From Sphingobacterium sp. FBM7-1 (GTDB lineage: Bacteria; Bacteroidota; Bacteroidia; Sphingobacteriales; Sphingobacteriaceae): a stretch of DNA of 64,000 bases. The translations under genes and the position numbers were made by a program. The stretch covers positions 216,103 to 280,102 of the forward strand of contig NZ_JAJEWJ010000005.1 of the NCBI RefSeq assembly GCF_020687765.1. Direction: 5' to 3'. Positions 1 to 7,930 of the stretch are shown here, piece by piece (position 1 is the stretch's first letter; the number at the start of each line of letters is the position of its first letter). The notes beneath the pieces were generated by a model that saw nothing but the letters and a program-made list of their open reading frames with translations, did no database searches and had not been told where the DNA came from.

Positions 1-360
1 CTTGCAGCGCTCGTGCTGTGGCAGACCTACGCTTTTGGTATCCTGGCAATCATATATGGGCAGCTCGCGGTGCGCCTGTTGTTTTATGGTGTCAATACGC
101 TCGTAAGTGGGCGGGTATATGGCTATGGCTTATGGAAACAGCTCCAAGATATACTGCCACCCTTTTTGGCGAGCCTGGGGGCTTTTTTAGCCGTTTGGGG
201 AGTAAGCCATCTACTCGCGGATTTACCGTTGCTGTTGTTGCTCCTTATTCAAGGAATGTTATTTGTCGGGCTGTATCTCACGGTCATTCATCTGTCGCGC
301 AATCCGGTGTGGTTGGAGCTGTTGGAAATAGGAAAACGTAAATTATCGAAGCGGAAATAA
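1..360 (+). CDS. Polysaccharide flippase (Wzx/MATE-like), C-terminal part
   Basis: The reading frame is open from the first base of the window, so only the last 119 codons of a larger gene are present. The translation has three strongly hydrophobic segments separated by short basic loops and ends in a lysine/arginine-rich cytoplasmic tail. A G-x-x-T-L-V-x-G-R-V-x-G-Y pattern between helices is typical of the C-terminal half of lipopolysaccharide/exopolysaccharide O-unit flippases. Such proteins move lipid-linked repeat units across the inner membrane. The stop codon overlaps the start of the next gene by one base, so the two are translationally coupled. A generic multi-pass membrane protein cannot be excluded from this fragment alone. 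Confidence 0.6.
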   Translation, partial: LAALVLWQTYAFGILAIIYGQLAVRLLFYGVNTLVSGRVYGYGLWKQLQDILPPFLASLGAFLAVWGVSHLLADLPLLLLLLIQGMLFVGLYLTVIHLSRNPVWLELLEIGKRKLSKRK

Positions 361-1724
361 TGGAAACAATACACGGAAATTGGGTAGGATGCGGCACAGT
401 TTTTTATAATGAAAGAACAGGAGCCGTCAGTAAGTCTATCAATGAGGTGATCGACTACGCCAATTTAGAGATCGATCTGCATGGACTTGCCGCTTACCTC
501 GATTACGGATACGTCGTCTTCGGGCGCACGCCAGTGAAGCATGTCAAGTATCTATTACCGACTGAATCTTTAACGGTTATAGACGGTAAGCTGGTGGTTA
601 CCGAACACTCGGATCAGGTGTTAGAAGGATTCGGGAAACCGTCAAAAGAAGCGGACGTTCTGGATAAAATGGAAGATCGGATAAACCGTTGGGCAAATTC
701 GTTTCAGGAAGACATCCTGATCCCGACCAGCGGGGGCTTCGACTCGCGTTTACTGAACATCCTCGTGAAGGATAGGAACCGGATCCGGGCCTACACCTAT
801 GGCACCTCCTATGACCAGCAGCAATCGCGCGAAGCCGTATACGCACAAGCGCTTTCGGAAAGGCTGAACACCGATTGGCACCGCGTTGATCTTGGCGGTT
901 TTAATCATTATATCGCCGATTGGTATGCCTTGTACGGGGTTTCCGTTGCGGCTTCGGGCACCTACCATATGGAGTTCTATAAGCAGATTGCCGAGCGTGA
1001 AAACCATAGAAAACTACAATTACTCAGCGGTATTATCGGCGATGCTTGGGCCGGTGCCTTTACCGTTGCTGAAGTCGATACCCCAGCGTCCTATCGCACC
1101 TTAGGCCATACGCATGGCATGAGCGCAGATGCGAGCCGGGCGTTAAAAGCAAACTATCAAGAAGCGTTGGTAACGCCTTTTTTCGAGAAGCAGCGAGCGC
1201 TGTTAAAGCTGCCTGAATACCGTTTGTTGACCACGATGCGTACAAAAATGACGATGCTGCAGTTTCTCGTCAATCTTCCGCCGTATTATGGATTCGAAAC
1301 GTATTCGCCTTTTCTCGAACAGGATATCGCATTGGATATGCTCAATCTTCCGGCCGAGCGACGCGCCAATAGGCAGTGGCAGCGTGATTTTTTCAAAAAA
1401 CATAACGTGCTTTTTGAAGAAGAAAAGCATCACTATACCTACCAAAACTCCCTCAATTACTACGCGCTGCTTCATCATCCGCTGGAGCCGCTAAATGTTG
1501 GGCTGCTGAGAGAAGTCATTGATCCGGCATACCTGGAGTGGATTAACACCACCTTGGCACGAATAAATTGGCAGGAACGTGTTTTCCAGACCCTCATGCA
1601 CATGCCCAAGGTTAAAGAAGGATTAAAGCTCATGGGCTTTAAGAACAAGCTGATGCAGGCGTATTTTGCGTATATTACCATCAAGCCCATTGAAATTATG
1701 TTATCGAAAAGAAATGCGTCATAA
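360..1724 (+). CDS. Asparagine-synthase-like amidotransferase without a full glutaminase domain
   Basis: This is a 454-residue protein with the PP-loop ATP-binding signature S-G-G-F-D-S-R at about residues 124-130, the adenylating motif of class B asparagine synthetases. The usual N-terminal glutaminase domain is short: the protein does not begin Met-Cys-Gly and so lacks the nucleophilic cysteine. It is also about 150 residues shorter than AsnB. Relatives of this type in envelope clusters amidate uronic acids or condense peptides, for example WbpS-like proteins or the cyclases of lasso peptides. Here it sits between a flippase end (1-bp overlap) and a CapA-like gene (11-bp overlap), which favours modification of a secreted polymer. 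The substrate and the ammonia source cannot be read from the sequence. Confidence 0.75.
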   Translation: METIHGNWVGCGTVFYNERTGAVSKSINEVIDYANLEIDLHGLAAYLDYGYVVFGRTPVKHVKYLLPTESLTVIDGKLVVTEHSDQVLEGFGKPSKEADVLDKMEDRINRWANSFQEDILIPTSGGFDSRLLNILVKDRNRIRAYTYGTSYDQQQSREAVYAQALSERLNTDWHRVDLGGFNHYIADWYALYGVSVAASGTYHMEFYKQIAERENHRKLQLLSGIIGDAWAGAFTVAEVDTPASYRTLGHTHGMSADASRALKANYQEALVTPFFEKQRALLKLPEYRLLTTMRTKMTMLQFLVNLPPYYGFETYSPFLEQDIALDMLNLPAERRANRQWQRDFFKKHNVLFEEEKHHYTYQNSLNYYALLHHPLEPLNVGLLREVIDPAYLEWINTTLARINWQERVFQTLMHMPKVKEGLKLMGFKNKLMQAYFAYITIKPIEIMLSKRNAS

Positions 1725-2817
1725 GTTACTTTTTGTAGGCGATATTGTGCTGGAAACGGAGCCTGTGTTATCCCCGGCGCTTCGACGGATATTCGACGAA
1801 CAGACGATCCGCTGTTGCAACCTGGAGGCTCCTTTGCGTGGAAAAGGATACCCTATCGCGAAAACCGGTCCGGTGTTGAACCAGCGGAACGACGCGGTAC
1901 ATTTGCTCCAAACACTAGGTTTTAGCTTGTTCGCCATGGCAAATAATCACATCTATGATTATGGTGAGGAGGGTCTGAACCACACGCTGGCGGCATTGGC
2001 TAAGGACAGCACCATTGGCGTAGGCAATCAGGCGCAAGCCTATGGCTTGCTGATAAAAACAATAGACGGTGTACGTTATGGTTTTGTGGCCTATGGCGAA
2101 AACGGTTATGGCGCGCTGGAAGGCGAGAAGGAGGTGGGATATGCTTGGATAAACCACCCCAGGGTACGTGCAGATATTGCCGATTATAAGACGCAGGTAG
2201 ATCTGTTGATCGTACAAGTCCACGCCGGTGTAGAGATGATCGATGTTCCGATTCCCGAATGGCGCAATCGATATCGGGAACTGATTGATAGCGGTGCAGA
2301 TGTCGTCATCGGGCATCATCCGCATATGGTGCAGGGGATGGAATATCACCATAACAAACCTATTTTTTACAGCCTAGGCAACTTTTATTTTGACGGTATT
2401 GCCGATACGAAAAGCTGGAATACGGGAGCGATGTTGGAACTTGAGGTCGAAAATGGACAACTGGCCGGATGCCACCTTCACATCGTAGAGAAAACCGGGA
2501 ATGATCTGCATTTGCACACACCGGCAGCCTCTCAGCAACTATTGGATCGCCTCAGCCAGCGATTGACCCCGGAAGCGGACTATCTGGCTTATGTCGATCA
2601 GATCGCTGTAGACCAATGGCATAAATACCACGCTAAATACTACGCCAAGGCATTTAACGGATTTCCGGACTATTCCCTGCGCGCACTACTCAAACATTTA
2701 AAGCGATTGGTTTTCCATCGAAAAACGGATTATAATCTACTGTGGCACAACCTCAAGATCGAAAGTAACCTCTGGATCGTCCAGCGCGCGATGCAAAGAC
2801 TACTTGGGAAAAAATAG
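1714..2817 (+). CDS. CapA-family (PGA_cap) metallophosphatase-like protein
   Basis: The protein has the hallmarks of the CapA/PgsA family in order: F-V-G-D-I near the N-terminus, C-N-L-E-A-P, M-A-N-N-H-x-x-D-Y-G, V-Q-V-H-A-G and G-H-H-P-H-M-V-Q-G. It also has the terminal S-L-G-N-F-x-F-D. The Asp, Asn and His residues in these blocks form the dimetal centre of calcineurin-like phosphatases. I chose the ATG at 1714 because it places the first beta strand at residue 4; an upstream ATG at 1666 would add 16 residues encoded inside the previous gene. Family members act in poly-gamma-glutamate capsule synthesis or in polysaccharide export. There is no obvious signal peptide or N-terminal membrane helix, unlike the classical membrane-anchored CapA. 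It ends the operon that enters the window from the left. Confidence 0.8.
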   Translation: MRHKLLFVGDIVLETEPVLSPALRRIFDEQTIRCCNLEAPLRGKGYPIAKTGPVLNQRNDAVHLLQTLGFSLFAMANNHIYDYGEEGLNHTLAALAKDSTIGVGNQAQAYGLLIKTIDGVRYGFVAYGENGYGALEGEKEVGYAWINHPRVRADIADYKTQVDLLIVQVHAGVEMIDVPIPEWRNRYRELIDSGADVVIGHHPHMVQGMEYHHNKPIFYSLGNFYFDGIADTKSWNTGAMLELEVENGQLAGCHLHIVEKTGNDLHLHTPAASQQLLDRLSQRLTPEADYLAYVDQIAVDQWHKYHAKYYAKAFNGFPDYSLRALLKHLKRLVFHRKTDYNLLWHNLKIESNLWIVQRAMQRLLGKK

Positions 2818-2831
2818 GTGGAGAACCGCGT

Positions 2832-3575
2832 TTAACGCAATACAATTTGTTGCGTAAATAAACTTAATTTGGGATGTTCGGGTTCTAAATCAGTAAGAAG
2901 ATAAGTCAGGTCCCGTAGGGGTGCCACACGGATTTGTAGGTCTACGTTCAGCGCCTCTGCTATACTCAGGATAGCGATTTTTCGAGCACACTTAATCATC
3001 GCCCGTTTAATTTGTACAGCTTCCCAATCGGTATCGGTAATGCCCTCATTGAGCGAAACCCCATCAGTTCCCAATAAACAGAGGTCTACCCGTAAATCGG
3101 AAAGATCCTGGGTTACCTGCGCGCCGGATACCATTTGGGTGTTTCTGGATAGTTTTCCACCAATAAGAATAACCTCACTATTTTCTTTCTCTGCTAATTC
3201 TAAGGCCACCAGTGGGCTCACTGTAAAGAACGTGCAGGAGAGATCAGCCGGAACAGACCTTGCCCATTCGATCAAGAGGGGCCCGCCACCGACCAGTACC
3301 GTCATGCCAGGCTGCAGAAGTTCCATCGCTTTTTGGGCAATCACCTTTTTGGACTCTTGGCTATGGACACTCCCATCCTGTGAAGGAAAGGGAAAAGATT
3401 TCGCCAAGGCACCACCATGTACTTTCAAGACCTGTCCGTTATTTGCCAGTTCGTTAAGATCGCGTCGTACGGTATCTTCTGAAACATTTAACTGTATACA
3501 TAAGTCAGCCGATAACACCTTTTTATGTACGTTAATCTGTTGAATAATATAAGCTTGTCTTTCTTTTTTTAGCAT
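2832..3575 (-). CDS. DeoR/GlpR-family transcriptional regulator
   Basis: The protein has an N-terminal DeoR-type helix-turn-helix with the family pattern V-S-x-D-T-V-R-R-D-L-N-E-L followed by V-x-G-G-A at about residues 30-55. A DeoRC sugar-phosphate-sensing domain follows, with G-G-x-L-S-R-N-T and G-x-D-G-V-S-x-x-x-G blocks. The ATG at 3575 gives the usual start (M-L-K-K-E-R-Q); the frame stays open 14 codons further upstream, but that stretch is lysine-rich and not family-like. The protein is about 247 residues, normal for the family. These regulators usually repress a neighbouring sugar catabolic operon and are released by a phosphorylated sugar. No sugar operon is next to it here, so it may act at a distance. 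Confidence 0.85.
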   Translation of the reverse strand: MLKKERQAYIIQQINVHKKVLSADLCIQLNVSEDTVRRDLNELANNGQVLKVHGGALAKSFPFPSQDGSVHSQESKKVIAQKAMELLQPGMTVLVGGGPLLIEWARSVPADLSCTFFTVSPLVALELAEKENSEVILIGGKLSRNTQMVSGAQVTQDLSDLRVDLCLLGTDGVSLNEGITDTDWEAVQIKRAMIKCARKIAILSIAEALNVDLQIRVAPLRDLTYLLTDLEPEHPKLSLFTQQIVLR

Positions 3576-3660
3576 AATGTTACGTCTTACCTTCTTTTTT
3601 TCGTGAAAAAGAAGCAAAACCGATATACCTCAAATAGCTGGATGCGACAATAAAGTTAAA

Positions 3661-3694
3661 GAAAGGGGATCATGCAATTACATGATCCCCTTTC
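3661..3694 (-). terminator. Rho-independent terminator downstream of asd
   Basis: A perfect 14-bp inverted repeat (arms 3661-3674 and 3681-3694) with a 6-base loop includes a run of four G:C pairs. Read on the minus strand it lies 50 bases after the asd stop codon and is followed by a T-rich tract. It should stop asd transcription before the DeoR gene. Confidence 0.85.
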
Positions 3695-3744
3695 TTAACA
3701 GGCTAATGCCACACACTATCCCTTCATTCAAAATTTTAAAGTTG

Positions 3745-4734
3745 CTAAATAAGCCCTTTTTTAGCAAGCAATTCTGCGATTTGAACGGCATTCGTTGCGG
3801 CTCCTTTTCTCAAGTTGTCGGCCACTACCCAAAGGTTCAATGTTTTATCTTGCGACTCGTCCCGACGGATCCGTCCAACTAACACCTCGTCTTTACCATG
3901 CGCGTCTTTTGGCATCGGGTATTTTAGGTTTGCTGGATCATCGACCACGATAACACCTTCCTGCTCCGTCAAAAGTTGACGAACCTCTGCTAGGTCAAAA
4001 TCGTTTTCGAATTCAATGTTCACCGACTCGGAGTGCCCGCCCATAACGGGGATACGCACCGTCGTTGCGGTTACGCGGATCGAATCGTCTCCTAAGATTT
4101 TATTCGTCTCCTGAATCATTTTCATCTCTTCCTTCGTATACCCATTATCTTGGAACACGTCGATATGTGGGATAACGTTCAGGTCAATCGGATAAGGATA
4201 TGCTTTCTCTCCGTCTTTTCCAGCGCGTTCATCCATTAATTGATTTACCGCCTTAACGCCCGTTCCCGTAACCGATTGGTAGGTGGATACGACAACACGT
4301 TTGATTTTATATTTCGCATGTAGCGGCTGAAGCACAACCACCATCTGTGTGGTCGAACAATTTGGATTTGCAATGATTTTATCGTCTTTAGACAAGACAT
4401 CACCATTTACTTCTGGAACCACCAATTTCTTGGTAGGATCCATACGCCATGCTGACGAGTTATCTACTACCGTGATACCTGCCTCTGCATATTGGGGAGC
4501 ATACTCTGTAGAAGTGCCACCACCTGCCGAAAACAAAGCCACGTCAGGTTGCAGTGTAATAGCTTCGGCTGGAGTAACGATCTTGTACTTCTTCCCCTTA
4601 AACTCGATTTCCTTACCCTTGCTCCGTTCCGATGCTACTGGAATCAACTCTGTTACTGGGAAATTACGTTCCGCTAAAACGGTCAAAATCTCTGACCCTA
4701 CAAGGCCCGTTGCGCCTACTACTGCAACTTTCAT
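3745..4734 (-). CDS. asd: Aspartate-semialdehyde dehydrogenase
   Basis: The enzyme reduces aspartyl-4-phosphate to aspartate semialdehyde with NADPH in the cytoplasm, feeding lysine/diaminopimelate, methionine and threonine synthesis. The 329-residue translation begins with the Rossmann motif G-A-T-G-L-V-G (residues 7-13) and carries the catalytic cysteine in N-P-N-C-S-T-T (Cys126). It also has the substrate-binding G-G-H-S-E-S block in the second domain. Length and motifs match the bacterial short-form family. It is transcribed alone, away from yebC, with a TAnnTTTG box 57-64 bases upstream of the ATG and a terminator behind it. Confidence 0.97.
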   Translation of the reverse strand: MKVAVVGATGLVGSEILTVLAERNFPVTELIPVASERSKGKEIEFKGKKYKIVTPAEAITLQPDVALFSAGGGTSTEYAPQYAEAGITVVDNSSAWRMDPTKKLVVPEVNGDVLSKDDKIIANPNCSTTQMVVVLQPLHAKYKIKRVVVSTYQSVTGTGVKAVNQLMDERAGKDGEKAYPYPIDLNVIPHIDVFQDNGYTKEEMKMIQETNKILGDDSIRVTATTVRIPVMGGHSESVNIEFENDFDLAEVRQLLTEQEGVIVVDDPANLKYPMPKDAHGKDEVLVGRIRRDESQDKTLNLWVVADNLRKGAATNAVQIAELLAKKGLI

Positions 4735-4790
4735 ACTGAAATTTGTTTAATGTTTATGATGTTTAAATAAATTACCGTGAATTTACTGCG

Positions 4791-4798
4791 CAAAAGTA
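4791..4798 (-). promoter_or_regulatory. asd: Putative asd promoter -7 box
   Basis: On the minus strand these bases read TACTTTTG, a perfect match to the Bacteroidota -7 consensus TAnnTTTG, 57 bases upstream of the asd start codon. No clear -33 TTTG was seen at the usual distance, so the call rests on one element and its position. Confidence 0.5.
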
Positions 4799-4972
4799 TG
4801 AAAATAAAAATATATTTTATAATATATTACGCTGGTTTCAATGTTTTTCTAGGAACGTTTAAAAAATCGCAATTTTTTAACCAAAAAATGACCGAACAGG
4901 AGCCTTGCTTCTTTTTGGTAGCGCCCCGCCTGCTTGGTAAAGGGGAGATGCGGAAAATAAAAATATTCTTCC

Positions 4973-4980
4973 TAATTTTG
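4973..4980 (+). promoter_or_regulatory. yebC: Putative yebC promoter -7 box
   Basis: The bases read TAATTTTG, matching TAnnTTTG, about 160 bases upstream of the yebC ATG. This would give a leader of roughly 150 nucleotides that contains a small hairpin. There is no strong -33 element, so this is a moderate call. Confidence 0.4.
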
Positions 4981-5141
4981 AGAGGTCTTATGTGGATTAC
5001 ACCCCGCCAAACTATTGCTAAGCGTTGGTCGACAAGTAGCACTGATTTTTACGCATAACGGAACAGGGGTGATCGCACCAAGTATATTGGTGGCTGATGG
5101 CAGGAGACATGATTTGCAAACCTCAAAACAGACGTATAAAA

Positions 5142-5867
5142 ATGGGCAGAGCCTTTGAATTTAGGAAAGAAAGAAAATTTAAACGTTGGGCCAAAATGGC
5201 CGTGCAGTTTACTCGTTTAGGCAAGGAAATAGCAATTGCGGTAAAAGAGGGTGGCCCACATCCAGAAAACAACTCCCGTTTGCGTACGGCTGTCCAGAAC
5301 GCGAAAGCTGTTAACATGCCGAAGGATCGTGTCGAAGCAGCGATTAAAAGAGCTTCTGAAAAAGATGCGAAAGGTTACGAAGAGTATGTTTACGAGGGCT
5401 ATGGTCCACATGGGGTACCGGTGTTGATCGAAACCGCAACGGATAATACGAACCGTACCGTTGCGAATATCCGCAGTTATTTTACGAAGTCAGGTGGCTC
5501 ATTGGGTAAGACAGGCTCACTTGATTTTATTTTTCAACGCAAATCAATCTTTCGATTTGCAGCCACAGAAGAATTAGACGTCGAAGAGTTGGAATTGGAA
5601 CTTATCGACGGCGGATTGGAAGAATTGTATGTAGAAGCAGACGAAGAAGGAAACGATATTGTTGTCGTCCAAACTTCCTTTGAGGATTTTGGGAATATGC
5701 AGAGCCTTTTGGAAGAAAAAGGAATCGAAGTAAAATCTGCCAAACTAGAGCGTATCGCCTTGTCGCATACCGCGTTGGATGAAGAACAAGCAGCCGATGT
5801 ACTCAAGTTGATCGACAAGATTGAAGAAGATGATGACGTACAGGCCGTATACCACAATATGGAATAA
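5142..5867 (+). CDS. yebC: YebC/PmpR family (DUF28) protein
   Basis: The start at 5142 gives the family N-terminus M-G-R-A-F-E-F-R-K followed by a K-R-W-A-K-M-A block, in place of the common GHSKW start; an earlier in-frame ATG at 5097 would add 15 unrelated residues. The D-N-x-N-R-T block and the G-G-S-L-G-K-x-G-S block near the middle are signatures of this family. At about 241 residues it has the usual length. Family members were first described as transcriptional regulators, and several are now linked to translation through stalled ribosomes at proline-rich stretches. A proline-rich protein follows 12 bases downstream, which makes that link worth noting. Confidence 0.93.
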   Translation: MGRAFEFRKERKFKRWAKMAVQFTRLGKEIAIAVKEGGPHPENNSRLRTAVQNAKAVNMPKDRVEAAIKRASEKDAKGYEEYVYEGYGPHGVPVLIETATDNTNRTVANIRSYFTKSGGSLGKTGSLDFIFQRKSIFRFAATEELDVEELELELIDGGLEELYVEADEEGNDIVVVQTSFEDFGNMQSLLEEKGIEVKSAKLERIALSHTALDEEQAADVLKLIDKIEEDDDVQAVYHNME

Positions 5868-5879
5868 GAAGCATTTGCC

Positions 5880-6737
5880 ATGACATTTGAAGAGTTTTTT
5901 GCTAAAAAGAAAATAGACTTATCACAGTTGCAAGGTGGTAACCCACTGCTGTATGATGAGTTTAAGCAACATTTTGTTCAAATGGGCGAAAAAAGCTTCG
6001 ACCATACCAAGAAGTTTTGGTTTAATAAATTGCGGAAGCAGTATGGGGTGTTAGAAGAGGAGGAAACGGCAGCCAAAGACGAAGCAGTTTCCGCGGAAAT
6101 TATCAAGGAAGCCGTTTCCAAGCCAGCCCCAGCGGACGCAACAGCAGCTGCTTCTAGTAAGCCTGCAGGTTTCAAACCTCGTTTTAGAGCGGGGGCGACC
6201 AAAGCACCGGTAGCAGATGCCCCGAAAGAAGCTGCTACTCCTGCCGCAGAGCCAGCTCAACCTGCCTCGGAAACGCCAGCATCACCTGCACCAGCAGCTT
6301 CGAGCAAACCGGCAGGTTTCAAGCCTCGCTTTAAGGCTGGAGTTACTAAAGCGACGGCTACGGAATCCCCTAAAGAAGCCGATACTCCTCAGGCCGCGGA
6401 GCCGGCGAAACCTACTTCGGAAACCCCAGCAGCACCCGCACCAGCAGTTTCAAGCAAGCCTGCAGGTTTCAAACCTCGCTTCAAGGCTGGAGTGACTAAA
6501 GCGACAGAAACGCCGACGTCTGATACGAAAACCACGAATCCCGAAGCGAACATTACCAAAGCCCCAACTACGAAATCCCCGAAAGAAGCCACTACGCCTC
6601 AGGCTCCGCAGCCAGACAAGCCTTCTTCGGAAACCCCGTCAGCATCACCTGCACCAGCAGCTTCTAGCAAGCCTGCAGGTTTCAAACCTCGCTTTAAAGC
6701 CGGAGTTACTAAAAGCCCTCCCAAAGCCGACGAATAA
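5880..6737 (+). CDS. Uncharacterised protein with four SSKPAGFKPRF repeats in a Pro/Ala linker
   Basis: I do not recognise a named family. Residues 1-60 look folded, rich in Phe, Lys and Leu. From about residue 75 the chain is low-complexity Pro/Ala/Thr/Glu/Lys, punctuated by four near-identical blocks. These share the core S-S-K-P-A-G-F-K-P-R-F-x-A-G-x-T-K at about residues 92-108, 141-157, 191-207 and 262-278. The blocks are basic and aromatic in an otherwise acidic or neutral disordered chain, which suggests a repeated binding motif, perhaps for nucleic acid or a ribosomal surface. There is no signal peptide. It lies 12 bases after yebC, so the two are very likely cotranscribed. Nucleotide identity between repeats suggests internal duplication. 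Confidence 0.75.
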   Translation: MTFEEFFAKKKIDLSQLQGGNPLLYDEFKQHFVQMGEKSFDHTKKFWFNKLRKQYGVLEEEETAAKDEAVSAEIIKEAVSKPAPADATAAASSKPAGFKPRFRAGATKAPVADAPKEAATPAAEPAQPASETPASPAPAASSKPAGFKPRFKAGVTKATATESPKEADTPQAAEPAKPTSETPAAPAPAVSSKPAGFKPRFKAGVTKATETPTSDTKTTNPEANITKAPTTKSPKEATTPQAPQPDKPSSETPSASPAPAASSKPAGFKPRFKAGVTKSPPKADE

Positions 6738-6782
6738 ATCAAGCACATTTTTTACAATAATAACAATAGATAGAGACCCCCT

Positions 6783-6810
6783 ATCAGCAGAAAAGCCAAA
6801 TGCTGATTTT
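6783..6810 (+). terminator. Possible terminator of the yebC operon
   Basis: A 7-bp perfect inverted repeat (ATCAGCA at 6783-6789, TGCTGAT at 6801-6807) with an 11-base loop is followed directly by TTT. The T tract is short, so this is a weak terminator candidate, but it is the first stem after the stop codon at 6737. Confidence 0.45.
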
Positions 6811-6819
6811 GCACGAGCA

Positions 6820-6874
6820 TAAACGGCTGTCCCCTTTTGTAGTCATTTTGGCAGTGACTAAAAACCGCCGTTTA
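6820..6874 (+). repeat. Nested inverted repeats (two-tier hairpin)
   Basis: An outer 8-bp stem (TAAACGGC at 6820-6827 with GCCGTTTA at 6867-6874) encloses an inner 6-bp stem (TAGTCA at 6840-6845 with TGACTA at 6855-6860). A further 6-bp stem follows at 6898-6903/6915-6920. The nested arrangement fits a folded RNA leader or attenuator. No known riboswitch class is recognised. Confidence 0.5.
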
Positions 6875-7115
6875 CTAAAATATGAAAAAAGTTAATGGTT
6901 AGGATAACCGGCTACCTAACAGTAAGTTGTGAGACAAATTCTTTTTAAATCGCAGTGCTTATTTTGCATCACATTAATTTTCAGCACGTTCCTTGTGGGG
7001 TTATGTGATAACTAATGTTATTAAAACACGAATTTAACCCGATAAACTTGTCCATATGGTTTTTCAGAAAAAAGCACATTAAGGCAATGTATTATCCATT
7101 AAAAAACAAAAAAAG

Positions 7116-7928
7116 ATGAAAATTCTAGTAATTGGTGCCGGCAACATGGGACTGACGTATGCCCATGGAATGGCCCAATCAGATTTATTGAGAGAGAAAG
7201 ATTTAATGATTTTAGACAACTCGGCAGAAAAGCTTGCCGAATTACGGGCGGAGGGTACGTTCGAGGTCTACGAAAAACTAGAAGATTGTCTGCCCCAAGC
7301 AGATATCGTATTTATTGCGGTGAAACCTTATCACAGTGATGAAGTATTCGAAGGAATCAAACAACACAAAAAGCCAGATCAGATTTTTGTATCCATCATG
7401 GCCGGTGTCACGATAAAAACCATGCAAGAAGCCATGGACATTAAAAAAGTGGTGCGCGCGATGCCTAATCTAGCTGCGCAGGTGGGCCACGGGTTTACAT
7501 CCTTTATCGGGTCCAAAGAAGTATCCCGTCTAGAATTACTGACGGTAGAAAAGTTAATTGATACGACCGGCCGCTCCATTAAGCTGGCCAACGAAATGGA
7601 AATCGACAAATCCACCGGAATATCCGGGTCTGGCCCCGCTTACGTCTTTTATTTTATGGAGTCGATGATGGAGGCCGCTATAAAGATGGGTTTCCGCGAA
7701 GCAGACGCTCGCCTCATGGTCGCGCAAACTTTCCAGGGAGCGGTAGAGCTGTTTAACAGTTCCGATCTCAATCCCTCTGCGTGGATGGATCGGGTCGCCT
7801 CCAAAGGCGGAACAACGCGTGCTGCGTTAGATTCTATGGAAGAAAATAATGTAAACGAATTGATTAAAGATGCAGCTTACGCTGCGTTCGAAAGAGCCGT
7901 ACAGCTGGGAAAAGAAAACAATAAGTAG
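7116..7928 (+). CDS. proC: Pyrroline-5-carboxylate reductase
   Basis: This is the last enzyme of proline synthesis and reduces 1-pyrroline-5-carboxylate to proline with NAD(P)H. The N-terminus has the dinucleotide-binding G-A-G-N-M-G (residues 7-12). The C-terminal dimerisation domain shows the family blocks S-G-S-G-P-A-Y-V-F and S-K-G-G-T-T-R-A-A-L. The 270-residue length is typical. proB follows after two bases, so the two proline genes form an operon; no proA is present in the window. Confidence 0.96.
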   Translation: MKILVIGAGNMGLTYAHGMAQSDLLREKDLMILDNSAEKLAELRAEGTFEVYEKLEDCLPQADIVFIAVKPYHSDEVFEGIKQHKKPDQIFVSIMAGVTIKTMQEAMDIKKVVRAMPNLAAQVGHGFTSFIGSKEVSRLELLTVEKLIDTTGRSIKLANEMEIDKSTGISGSGPAYVFYFMESMMEAAIKMGFREADARLMVAQTFQGAVELFNSSDLNPSAWMDRVASKGGTTRAALDSMEENNVNELIKDAAYAAFERAVQLGKENNK

Positions 7929-7930
7929 GT

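Larger units (their letters stand above)
4735..5141. other. Divergent intergenic region between asd and yebC
   Basis: This 407-bp spacer holds the promoters of both flanking genes. The part next to asd is very AT-rich. A short hairpin (arms 5076-5081 and 5087-5092) lies in the presumed yebC leader. Open frames on both strands here (for example 4777-5058) have no recognisable protein features and cross the promoter boxes, so I do not call them genes. Confidence 0.6.
6738..7115. other. Structured intergenic region upstream of proC
   Basis: This 378-bp gap holds no convincing ORF. It carries three successive inverted-repeat structures between 6783 and 6920, listed separately. The remaining 200 bases up to proC are AT-rich and contain no perfect TAnnTTTG box that I could find. 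Confidence 0.6.

Noticed and set aside
4777..5058. 93-codon plus-strand ORF between asd and yebC
   Set aside because: It spans both promoter boxes, has no domain-like composition and is matched by an equally long frame on the other strand.
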